A DNA stretch of 5,465 bases from Patescibacteria group bacterium (GCA_018818855.1 JAHIRI010000078.1:1-5465), one strand, 5' to 3'; shown: positions 1 through 4,140, counted from the first letter of the stretch. Numbers and translations are program-made. Notes: a model not told the origin generated them from the letters alone.

Positions 1-2
1 AA

Positions 3-290
3 TCAAAATTGGTGGAAGGAGATATTTTGAAATTAACTATCAATGCCCGGGGAAATTTTCTTTTCAAACAAATCGGGCCGATTGAGCGGAATAGGATAGT
101 TGGAATGCTTGAAGAATCAGAATCAGGCGGTTGGACAGTCGCGTCCGGCGGAAAAAAATGGAAAGTGTTAACCGCGCCGGTGACTTTTTTCAAAGGTGAA
201 CCCGGCGACGAAGTGATAATTTTAATTCCCAAAAACACGCCGTCAAAATGGGCGGCAGTGGAGAATGTGATTAAGAGAAATGAGGAGTAG
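3..290 (+). CDS. Small protein of unknown function (5' end uncertain, possibly partial)
   Basis: I do not recognise this protein. The frame is open to the window edge, so the gene may begin upstream and be partial. An internal start is also possible: TTG at 27 lies 5 nt after AAGGAG (16-21) and would give 87 residues; TTG at 9 or GTG at 12 have no visible ribosome site. The 87-95 residue product alternates charged and hydrophobic short strands (NFLFKQIG, RIVGMLEE, WTVASGG, WKVLTAPV, DEVIILIPK) and ends in a basic-acidic tail. The order of strands, a GDEVIIL strand and a terminal WAAVENVIKR recalls small OB-fold beta barrels such as cold-shock or S1-like domains, but this is only a visual impression. 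No signal peptide or membrane segment is present. It stops at TAG 288-290, 23 bases before a good intrinsic terminator, so it ends a transcript. Confidence 0.6.
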   Translation, partial: SKLVEGDILKLTINARGNFLFKQIGPIERNRIVGMLEESESGGWTVASGGKKWKVLTAPVTFFKGEPGDEVIILIPKNTPSKWAAVENVIKRNEE

Positions 291-313
291 GTTTTGTTAA
301 AAATATTTTTACT

Positions 314-347
314 AAAAAGGTTGTTCCGAGCGAGAATGGCCTTTTTT
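314..347 (+). terminator. Intrinsic terminator of the first gene
   Basis: AAAAAGG (314-320) pairs with CCTTTTT. The stem is extended inside by TTGTTC (321-326) against GAATGG (334-339) through three G-U pairs. This gives about 13 bp around the loop CGAGCGA, followed by the run of T. It sits just after the stop at 290 and would end that transcript. Confidence 0.75.
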
Positions 348-365
348 AATTAAAAATTCAAAAGA

Positions 366-437
366 CAAAATTAAAAATTATCCCGATTCCATCGAGGACT
401 CTCGACAAAGTCGGAGCAATTCAAAATTAAAAATTAT
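366..437. repeat. 16-bp AT-rich direct repeat bracketing a 40-bp GC-richer island
   Basis: CAAAATTAAAAATTAT occurs exactly at 366-381 and 422-437. Between them lies a non-AT-rich stretch (382-421) with the small hairpin CGAC-AAA-GTCG (403-413). It could be a relic of a small insertion with duplicated flanks or simply two members of a dispersed AT-rich repeat; a related AATTAAAAATTCAAAA lies at 348-363. No coding potential is visible here. Confidence 0.5.
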
Positions 438-523
438 TCTTCGAGCGGAGCGAAGCGGAGTCGAGAAGCGGTTCTAAATAGAAAGGTTCTCGACTCGGGC
501 AAAAGCCCTCGCTCGAACAATAA
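437..523. repeat. Palindromic repeat, copy 1 (left and right arms)
   Basis: The left arm (439-466) reads TTCGAGCGGAGCGAAGCG and ends AGTCGAGAA; the right arm (488-517) starts TTCTCGACTCGGGC and ends CGCTCGAA. The outer ends are reverse complements, so the unit can fold into a long hairpin. The right arm also carries its own mini-hairpin, GGGC-AAAA-GCCC (497-508). All copies end in CTCGAACAATAA. Related copies lie at 1663-1746, 2021-2058 and 2066-2111, always in intergenic DNA and in the same orientation. Confidence 0.85.
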
Positions 524-535
524 ACGGGGAGGGGA

Positions 536-564
536 TTGACTTTTTCTCCTAAATATGAAATAAT
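536..564 (+). promoter_or_regulatory. Sigma-70-like promoter of the GC-rich cassette
   Basis: The -35 box TTGACT (536-541, 5 of 6 to consensus) is separated by 17 nt from AATAAT (559-564, 5 of 6 to the -10 consensus). The shifted TAATAT at 561-566 is an alternative with a 19-nt spacer. Transcription would start near 571, exactly where the DNA turns GC-rich and the leader hairpins begin. Confidence 0.65.
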
Positions 565-571
565 ATTCTGT

Positions 572-675
572 TGGCCGGGAATGTCTCTCGGCCGCGAAAA
601 ACCGCGCCCATCCGGATCGGTGGGCATAGACGGCACCCAATGTCCGGAACGGACCTCTTGGAATGCCAAAGGAGG
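572..675 (+). promoter_or_regulatory. Highly structured 5' leader with three hairpins before the Shine-Dalgarno
   Basis: Three stem-loops follow one another in the predicted untranslated leader. Hairpin 1 (573-593) is GGCCGGGA-ATGTC-TCTCGGCC, 8 bp with one G-U. Hairpin 2 (606-625) pairs GCCCA with TGGGC and CCG with CGG across one bulged T. Hairpin 3 (632-667) has three stacked helices: GGCA/TGCC, CCAA/TTGG and GTCCG/CGGAC with a GAA loop. Hairpin 3 ends one base before AAGGAGG (669-675), so it could insulate or control the ribosome site. I do not recognise the element as a known riboswitch class. Stem positions were read by eye, without energy calculations. Confidence 0.6.
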
Positions 676-681
676 AACGCC

Positions 682-1359
682 ATGAGCGGTGTAGCGGCGT
701 CCTTTGATCAGGCGACCGGAGTTCTGAAACTCTTGTGCGAAACCAAGTGGACGAAGGCCGAGATGCAGCGAAGGTTCTTCGCGCGTTGGGGACTTCTCCG
801 CGACATTGCGGTGGCGCTGGACGATCCGCAGCTCACCGAAGACCAGGTCCGCGCCATGCACCCGCTCTTCTACAGGAAGGGCGAGGTGGCGGAACTCCCG
901 ACCGAAATGACGGTCGGCGGCGTCACCTACGATCAGTCGATCGGCCTCGCGAAGATCATCGAGCGGGCCGTCGGACGGGAGAATCTCGGCAACGTCAACC
1001 GCGATATCACCCAGGAGCGTTTCCCGCTCAAGGGGACGGGTGTCCGGAAGGTGTTGTGCCGGGTCGAGGCCTATCTCGACGGCGAGACGAGCGAGGAGGC
1101 CGCGAAGCGGCTCCTCGAGGCGGGCCATACCCTCGGCAACACCGGCGACCTCGCCGGCTTCCTCCACGACCACCCCGAGGAGGTGGCGAAGTGGAACTGG
1201 GTCGACGCGATCAGCGAGGACTCGAGGTGGACGGACCCGGACGGCAGCGTGCTTGTTCCGTACGCTTGCGTGGGCGGCGCGTATCGCTACTTCTTCCGCC
1301 TCAACGATTTCCGCCTCCAGCACAACTCCAGCGACGGCGTCCTCGTCCTCTGCGAGTAG
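682..1359 (+). CDS. GC-rich accessory protein of unknown function, possible C-type-lectin-like C-terminus
   Basis: The 225-residue protein starts at ATG 682, 6 nt after a perfect AAGGAGG; the frame is open further upstream to TTG 571, but that stretch is the structured leader. It has no signal peptide or membrane helix, so it is probably cytoplasmic. The N-terminal half (MSGVAASFDQATGVLKLL to about residue 85) is mostly helical. A middle part carries NVNRDITQERFPL followed by a KVLCRVEAYL strand. The last 45 residues contain W-x-DPDGSVLVPY, an aromatic and arginine rich stretch (YRYFFRLNDFR) and a terminal GVLVLCE strand. From memory this order resembles a very abundant hypothetical family of Patescibacteria, and the tail resembles SUMF1/C-type-lectin folds; neither can be verified here. 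Third codon positions are almost all G or C, unlike dnaX. It is monocistronic, with its own promoter, leader and terminator. Function is unknown. Confidence 0.8.
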   Translation: MSGVAASFDQATGVLKLLCETKWTKAEMQRRFFARWGLLRDIAVALDDPQLTEDQVRAMHPLFYRKGEVAELPTEMTVGGVTYDQSIGLAKIIERAVGRENLGNVNRDITQERFPLKGTGVRKVLCRVEAYLDGETSEEAAKRLLEAGHTLGNTGDLAGFLHDHPEEVAKWNWVDAISEDSRWTDPDGSVLVPYACVGGAYRYFFRLNDFRLQHNSSDGVLVLCE

Positions 1360-1364
1360 TTGTC

Positions 1365-1449
1365 CTTGGATCCTGGGACACTCGGCCCTTAAAACCGGCC
1401 GGGTCTCTCGGATTCTTGGACTCTCGGTTCCTTGCCTCTTCGGCAGGCA
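1365..1449 (+). repeat. Imperfect 21-bp direct repeats and small hairpin in the 3' untranslated region
   Basis: The segments 1365-1385 and 1407-1427 match at 17 of 21 positions and both end in CTCGG, with a 42-bp period. The motif (T)CTCGG recurs at 1404-1410 and 1459-1464, and in leader hairpin 1. A small hairpin TGCCT/AGGCA follows at 1433-1449. The stretch is GC-rich like the preceding gene and contains no convincing reading frame. It probably belongs to the transcript of the upstream gene. Confidence 0.45.
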
Positions 1450-1455
1450 GGCTTT

Positions 1456-1505
1456 GACCCTCGGATTTTGTGCTTTTAGCGCAGAGTTCGGGGGTCTCTT
1501 TTTTT
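1456..1505 (+). terminator. Intrinsic terminator of the GC-rich cassette
   Basis: GACCCTCGGA (1456-1465) pairs with TTCGGGGGTC (1487-1496) with two wobble pairs. An inner helix TGTGC (1469-1473) with GCGCA (1479-1483) caps it. The stem is followed by TCTTTTTTT (1497-1505). It ends transcription about 100 nt after the stop codon. Confidence 0.75.
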
Positions 1506-1510
1506 ATTCA

Positions 1511-1546
1511 TACGAAATTACGAAAAATTTACGAAAAGTACGAAAA
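1511..1546. repeat. Four-fold TACGAAA tandem-like repeat
   Basis: TACGAAA begins at 1511, 1519, 1530 and 1539, separated by short A/T spacers (8-11 bp period). It lies between a terminator and a hairpin CCCGAC-TTTC-GTCGGG (1557-1572). It has no coding meaning; it could be a binding array or a simple repeat tract. Confidence 0.45.
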
Positions 1547-1588
1547 TTGTTTTCTGCCCGACTTTCGTCGGGAATCCAAAATCGGAGT

Positions 1589-1612
1589 CCACCCTTTAGG
1601 GCGGGTTTTTCT
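1589..1612 (+). terminator. Possible degenerate terminator hairpin
   Basis: CC-A-CCC (1589-1594), loop TTTA, GGG-C-GG (1599-1604), then GTTTTTCT. The A/C mismatch in the stem weakens it. It looks like an eroded version of a CCCGCCC-TTTA-GGGCGGG type terminator. No gene ends immediately before it apart from the cassette terminated at 1505, so it may be a backup or a relic. Confidence 0.35.
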
Positions 1613-1614
1613 AT

Positions 1615-1643
1615 TTGCCAAAATTGTAAAAATGGTATAAGAT
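1615..1643 (+). promoter_or_regulatory. Putative promoter upstream of the GIY-YIG remnant
   Basis: TTGCCA (1615-1620) precedes TAAGAT (1638-1643) by 17 nt; the overlapping TATAAG (1636-1641) has an extended -10 TGG in front. The segment also forms an inverted repeat, TTGCCA with TGGCAA (1645-1650). It would transcribe through repeat copy 2 into the nuclease remnant and possibly on into dnaX, for which I see no nearer promoter. Confidence 0.45.
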
Positions 1644-1662
1644 ATGGCAAGTAATTAGTTAC

Positions 1663-1746
1663 TCTTCGAGCGGAGCTAAGCGCAGTCGAGAAGCGATTTT
1701 CAGGGAACGGTTCTCGACTCGGGCAGAGCCCTCGCTCGAACAATAA
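1663..1746. repeat. Palindromic repeat, copy 2 (left and right arms)
   Basis: The left arm 1665-1692 (TTCGAGCGGAGCTAAGCG, ending AGTCGAGAA) and right arm 1711-1740 (TTCTCGACTCGGGC, ending CGCTCGAA) match copy 1 with a few substitutions. The unit ends in the shared AACAATAA. It lies between the putative promoter and the start of the GIY-YIG remnant, so it would form a hairpin in that mRNA's leader. Copies 1 and 2 bracket the GC-rich cassette. Confidence 0.85.
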
Positions 1747-1749
1747 AAT

Positions 1750-2020
1750 ATGGGAAAGTGGCGTTGGTATGTTTATATTGTAGAATGCATGGACAAAACA
1801 TATTATACTGGTTTAACGTGGAATCCGCCCCGACCGTTGGGAACAGCATCTTTCGCTCGAAGGCGCACGATATACGAGAGAGCATAAGCCAAAAGAAATG
1901 GTTTATGTTGAAGAGCATGATAATTTAGAAGAGGCGAGAAAAAGAGAAAGACAAATAAAAGATTGGAGCTAGGAGAAGAAAAGAAAGCTTATAAATGGAG
2001 AATGGAGTAAAGAGTGGTAA
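1750..2020 (+). pseudogene. GIY-YIG endonuclease (YhbQ/UPF0213-like), frameshifted and with an in-frame stop
   Basis: From ATG 1750 the frame encodes MGKWRWYVYIVECMDKTYYT-GLTWNP, which holds the GIY-YIG signature: the YVYIVEC strand and the Y-x-G of YYTGL. At the CCCC run 1828-1831 one extra C (or a net +1) shifts the frame. After correction the protein continues DRWEQHLSLEGARYTREHKP, then KEMVYVEEHDNLEEARKRER and QIKDWS, with the family's ARYTR and REHKPK-type motifs. A TAG at 1970-1972 interrupts it before EKKRKLINGEWSKEW and the TAA at 2018-2020. Corrected length is about 89 codons, normal for stand-alone single-domain GIY-YIG proteins. Such proteins are metal-dependent DNA nucleases or their relatives. 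Two independent lesions argue for decay rather than a sequencing error. Palindromic repeats sit directly on both sides, the downstream arm starting right after the TAA. Confidence 0.85.
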
Positions 2021-2058
2021 GGTTCTCGACTCGGGCAAAGCCCTCGCTCGAACAATAA
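2021..2058. repeat. Palindromic repeat, copy 3 (right arm only)
   Basis: GGTTCTCGACTCGGGCAAAG continues to CTCGAACAATAA. This is the right arm of the repeat without a left arm. It includes the GGGC-AAA-GCCC mini-hairpin and abuts the TAA that ends the GIY-YIG remnant. Confidence 0.8.
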
Positions 2059-2065
2059 GTATTTA

Positions 2066-2111
2066 TTCTTCGAGCGCAGTCGAGAAGTATTTTTCTCTAC
2101 TCGAACAATAA
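2066..2111. repeat. Palindromic repeat, copy 4 (shortened)
   Basis: A shortened left arm TTCTTCGAGCGCAGTCGAGA (from 2066) is followed after a short spacer by TTCTCTACTCGAACAATAA (2093-2111), a right arm that has lost its centre. The copy ends 8 bases before the dnaX start codon and so occupies its leader. Confidence 0.75.
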
Positions 2112-2119
2112 TAAATTTT

Positions 2120-3742
2120 ATGTCCACAACATTATATAGAAAATATCGACCGCAACTTTGGAAGGAAATGACAAACCAGAACCATATTAAGATTGCCATT
2201 CAAAACGAAATTGAAACCGACAAAGTTGCCCACGCTTATCTTTTTTGCGGACCGCGCGGAATCGGAAAAACGACTGCCGCCCGATTGCTCGCCAAAGCCG
2301 TAAACTGTGAAAATCGCAAAGCGTCCGAATCCGAGCCGTGCAATAAATGCAGTTCGTGCGAGGAGATTACTTCTGGCCGAGATTTGGATATTGTAGAAAT
2401 TGACGCCGCGAGCCACACCGGAGTTGATAACGTCCGCGACAATATTGTGGCCAACGCGAAGTTTTCTCCGAGCCGAAGGAAATACAAAGTTTTCATCATT
2501 GATGAAGTGCACATGCTTTCCACTTCGGCTTTCAACGCGCTTTTGAAAACTATTGAAGAGCCGCCGCCGCGAGTAATTTTTATCATGGCGACGACCGAGA
2601 TTCATAAAGTTCCAGCCACGATAATTTCCCGCTGCCAAAGATTTGATTTTAAAAAAATTTCCCGTCGCGAAGTCGTGGAGCGCTTAAAATATGTTTTGAG
2701 TATGGAGCGGGTGGAGGTTGATGAGAGTATTTTGGAAAGTATTGCTCGCGCCTCCGAGGGATGCGTCCGCGATTCAGAAAGTTTGCTTGGGCAGGTTTTG
2801 GCACTTCGTGACGCAAAAAACAAAATCAGCCGCGAGCAGGCAGAGCTTGTTATTCCAAAATCTGATTTTAATTTGGTTGGAGATTTTGTCGGATATCTCG
2901 CTACGCGCGACGCGGAAAAAGCGTTGCGGCTCGTGAATAAACTCGTGGAAGAGGGGATTGATCTCTCGCAATTTACCGCAGACCTTGTGGAATTCCTACG
3001 AAAAATTTTGCTCGCCGGAGTGAGTGGAAGTTTAACAGAGTTTGCTTTTGATCTTGATTTGGATTCAGAGAAAAAAATTATTCAGTTGGCCAAAGATATT
3101 GAAGCGCGCAAATTGATTGATTGGCTTGAACTTTTCATTGAAAAAAAACAAGAATTAAAATTTTCAGATATTGCCCAGCTGCCGCTTGAAATGGCCGTAG
3201 TGGAAATTGTCGGCGGGTTTTCTACGACGAATGTCGTTGCGAGGAGTGAAACGACGAAGCAATCTCCTGGGGATGGGATTGCCGCGCCACCCCCGGTGGC
3301 TCGCAATGACAAAACGGTATTTGAAGAGCGGCCGAAGATTAAGCCTCTTCCCGGGAAAGAAGAAGTAAAAAAAAATGATGAGGTCCTAGCAGAAGCCGCG
3401 CCGGCTGATACAAATTTAACTTTGGAACAAGTTAAAGAAAAATGGTTTGATCTTTTACGGGTTGTGGCAGACCGGAGTCCGGCATTAGTTTTTATTTTAC
3501 GCATCGGCCAGCCGGTTTCTCTGGACGGCGGAACATTGCAGATCGGATTTAAATATCGTTTTCACAAAGAGAGAATTAACGAAAGTAAAAATAATTTGGT
3601 TTTGAGAAATTTGATTAAGGAAGTGACGGGAGGCGACGTTAGGGTGAGTGGGATTGTGGCAGATTTGCCAGAACCGCCCGGCCCGCCGCCGATTGAAGTT
3701 AATAAAGTTTTAGAAGAATTTGGTGGGACGGTTGTTGGGTAG
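2120..3742 (+). CDS. dnaX: DNA polymerase III subunit gamma/tau
   Basis: This is the AAA+ motor subunit of the replicative clamp loader, which opens and loads the sliding clamp and, in tau, links the polymerases. It is 540 residues. The N-terminus MSTTLYRKYRPQLWKEMTNQ is the family signature. Walker A is GPRGIGKTT (44-52), the zinc-binding cysteines are C63, C74, C77 and C80, Walker B is VFIIDEVHML (124-133), sensor 1 is MATTE (156-160), the SRC arginine finger is 170-172, and sensor 2 is GCVRDSESLLGQ (214-225). Residues about 245-365 form domain III, 366-435 a Pro/Lys/Glu-rich linker, and 436-540 a C-terminal domain. Two oddities: a 26-codon in-frame palindromic insert (residues 372-397), and nine A (3367-3375) at codons 416-419 that would give a 419-residue gamma-like form after -1 slippage. 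No Shine-Dalgarno precedes ATG 2120. Repeat copy 4 fills the leader. A terminator follows the TAG stop. Confidence 0.97.
   Translation: MSTTLYRKYRPQLWKEMTNQNHIKIAIQNEIETDKVAHAYLFCGPRGIGKTTAARLLAKAVNCENRKASESEPCNKCSSCEEITSGRDLDIVEIDAASHTGVDNVRDNIVANAKFSPSRRKYKVFIIDEVHMLSTSAFNALLKTIEEPPPRVIFIMATTEIHKVPATIISRCQRFDFKKISRREVVERLKYVLSMERVEVDESILESIARASEGCVRDSESLLGQVLALRDAKNKISREQAELVIPKSDFNLVGDFVGYLATRDAEKALRLVNKLVEEGIDLSQFTADLVEFLRKILLAGVSGSLTEFAFDLDLDSEKKIIQLAKDIEARKLIDWLELFIEKKQELKFSDIAQLPLEMAVVEIVGGFSTTNVVARSETTKQSPGDGIAAPPPVARNDKTVFEERPKIKPLPGKEEVKKNDEVLAEAAPADTNLTLEQVKEKWFDLLRVVADRSPALVFILRIGQPVSLDGGTLQIGFKYRFHKERINESKNNLVLRNLIKEVTGGDVRVSGIVADLPEPPGPPPIEVNKVLEEFGGTVVG
3233..3310. repeat. 78-bp palindromic element inserted in frame within dnaX
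   Basis: The ends GTCGTTGCGAG (3233-3243) and CTCGCAATGAC (3300-3310) are inverted repeats, 11 bp with one G-U. Inside are two more hairpins: CAATCTC/GGGATTG (3260-3266 and 3275-3281) and GCCACC-CCC-GGTGGC (3286-3300). The whole can form a branched, junction-like structure. It is exactly 26 codons and reads VVARSETTKQSPGDGIAAPP then PVARND, without stops. The GTCATTGCGAG...CTCGCAATGAC motif is, from memory, a widely dispersed bacterial repeat, usually intergenic. Its position in the variable linker explains why it is tolerated. Confidence 0.85.
3365..3378 (+). promoter_or_regulatory. Candidate slippage site (A9 then TGA) for a short DnaX form
   Basis: The sequence GT then nine A (3367-3375) is followed by TGATGA. 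In frame zero it reads GTA AAA AAA AAT GAT. A -1 shift, or one extra A in the transcript, gives GTA AAA AAA AAA TGA, ending after residue 419. The +1 frame also closes at TAG within six codons. A 5-bp hairpin AGCCG-CGC-CGGCT (3394-3406) lies 18 nt downstream. E. coli makes gamma by -1 frameshifting at A6G, and Thermus by slippage on A9. Confidence 0.55.
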
Positions 3743-3761
3743 AAGTTAATTATTCAAAAAC

Positions 3762-3789
3762 AAAAGCGGGATTAAACTCCCGCTTTTTT
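3762..3789. terminator. Terminator after dnaX, possibly bidirectional
   Basis: A perfect 10-bp stem AAAAGCGGGA (3762-3771) / TCCCGCTTTT (3778-3787) with loop TTAAAC is followed by TT. On the minus strand the same stem is followed by TGTTTTTG, so it may also end the tRNA transcript coming from the right. Confidence 0.85.
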
Positions 3790-3799
3790 GTGTCCACTT

Positions 3800-3812
3800 C
3801 TCGGGGACTTGG
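3800..3812 (-). pseudogene. 3' end fragment of a second tRNA-Gln (T-stem 3' strand, acceptor, discriminator)
   Basis: Read on the minus strand, CCAAG TCCCCGA G is identical to the 3' end of the intact tRNA: T-stem 3' strand, acceptor 3' strand and discriminator G. On the plus strand the 16 bases from 3800 repeat exactly those from 3845. It pairs in principle with the 5' part at 3957-4007 to make one interrupted tRNA. It could alternatively be an integration-type duplication of a tRNA 3' end. Confidence 0.65.
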
Positions 3813-3844
3813 ATTTTCACCCCCACACCAAATTATATTCACAG
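3813..3844. repeat. Inverted repeat flank, downstream of the intact tRNA
   Basis: On the plus strand CACCCCCACACCAAAT (3818-3833) and TATATTCACAG (3834-3844) are largely repeated by the reverse complement of the other flank at 3916-3956. The two flanks can pair in the transcript as about 14 bp plus 11 bp, with G-U pairs and an 11-nt bulge, continuing directly into the acceptor stem of the intact tRNA. Confidence 0.7.
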
Positions 3845-3915
3845 CTCGGGGACTTGGATTCGAACCAAGGTTACCAGGGCCAGAACCTGGCGTCCTACCG
3901 CTAGACGATCCCCGA
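3845..3915 (-). tRNA. tRNA-Gln (anticodon CUG)
   Basis: This is an intact 71-nt cloverleaf on the minus strand. The acceptor TCGGGGA pairs with TCCCCGA; the D-arm is GTCT-AGCGGTA-GGAC; the anticodon arm is CCAGG-TTCTGGC-CCTGG; a 4-nt variable loop TAAC follows; the T-arm is CTTGG-TTCGAAT-CCAAG. The loop TT-CTG-GC gives anticodon CUG for glutamine codon CAG, and discriminator G fits tRNA-Gln. CCA is not encoded. It sits inside the halves of a second copy (3957-4007 and 3800-3812) and is presumably transcribed with them from the promoter at 4032-4060. Confidence 0.92.
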
Positions 3916-3956
3916 ACTATAAATATAATTTTTTGAAGATTTGGTGTGAGGGCGCG
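3916..3956. repeat. Inverted repeat flank, upstream of the intact tRNA
   Basis: The minus strand reads CGCGCCCTCACACCAAAT, a bulge CTTCAAAAAA, then TTATATTTATAGT, joining the first base of the intact tRNA. It is the inverted partner of 3813-3844. Together the two flanks place the inner tRNA on a long helix that grows out of the T-stem of the outer tRNA. Confidence 0.7.
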
Positions 3957-4007
3957 CCAAGATTACCAGGGCCAGAACCTGGCGTCCTGCCATTAGACGA
4001 TCCCCGA
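3957..4007 (-). pseudogene. 5' part of a second tRNA-Gln, interrupted in the T-loop
   Basis: On the minus strand it runs TCGGGGA, TC, D-arm GTCT-AATGGCA-GGAC, an anticodon arm identical to the intact tRNA (CUG), variable TAAT and the T-stem strand CTTGG. It then diverges to CGCGCCC where TTCGAAT is expected. It differs from the intact copy only in the D-loop and one variable-loop base. Without a T-loop and 3' acceptor strand next to it, it cannot mature unless joined to 3800-3812. It is called a pseudogene for caution. Confidence 0.7.
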
Positions 4008-4031
4008 GAGGTGAGCACAAAACTTTTATTC

Positions 4032-4060
4032 ACTCTATCAAAAAAGTAAATTCAAGACAA
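4032..4060 (-). promoter_or_regulatory. Putative promoter of the tRNA locus
   Basis: On the minus strand, TTGTCT (4060-4055) and TAGAGT (4037-4032) are spaced by 17 nt, each 4 of 6 to consensus. The start would fall about 20 nt before the outer tRNA 5' end at 4007. Confidence 0.35.
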
Positions 4061-4090
4061 GTGGATGGCTGACTAAGTGATTTTTTATGT

Positions 4091-4122
4091 AAAAAAATCC
4101 CGCCGGTTATGTCCCGTCGGGA
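4091..4122 (-). terminator. Intrinsic terminator of the 4141-4572 gene
   Basis: On the minus strand TCCCG-A-CGG (4122-4114), loop GACATAA, CCG-G-CGGGA (4106-4098), followed by seven T (4097-4091). It lies about 20 nt after the stop codon. Confidence 0.8.
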
Positions 4123-4140
4123 AGGTGTGTTTTCTCCTTG

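Noticed and set aside
427..1323. Long minus-strand reading frame (298 codons) opposite the GC-rich gene
   Set aside because: It is a shadow caused by G/C third positions on the other strand. It runs through palindromic repeat copy 1 and the leader hairpins, has no ribosome site, and its product is low-complexity Arg/Glu/Leu rich.
1200..1359. A complete diversity-generating retroelement around the lectin-like tail
   Set aside because: No reverse transcriptase and no adenine-rich template copy of the tail is present in the window. Only the resemblance of the tail remains.
735..1654. Overlapping plus-strand frames 735-1457 and 1040-1654
   Set aside because: Both give Arg/Pro/Ser-rich products typical of out-of-frame GC-rich DNA, and both run past the stop of the real gene, the second through its terminator as well.
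1970..1972. TAG in the GIY-YIG gene as a recoded sense codon
   Set aside because: dnaX and the 682-1359 gene both end at TAG with terminators shortly after, so TAG is a normal stop here. The gene also has a separate frameshift.
437..2111. CRISPR array
   Set aside because: The repeats are few, about 80 bp, palindromic and spaced by whole genes; there are no uniform spacers and no cas genes.
2132..3504. Minus-strand frames inside dnaX (2132-2638, 2236-2586, 3082-3504 and shorter ones)
   Set aside because: They lie opposite strongly conserved dnaX codons, lack ribosome sites and encode no recognisable protein.
3800..4007. Group I intron or circularly permuted tRNA
   Set aside because: Group I introns in bacterial tRNAs sit in the anticodon loop and are larger with a conserved core; here the break is in the T-loop. 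The halves are in normal 5'-to-3' order, so it is not permuted.
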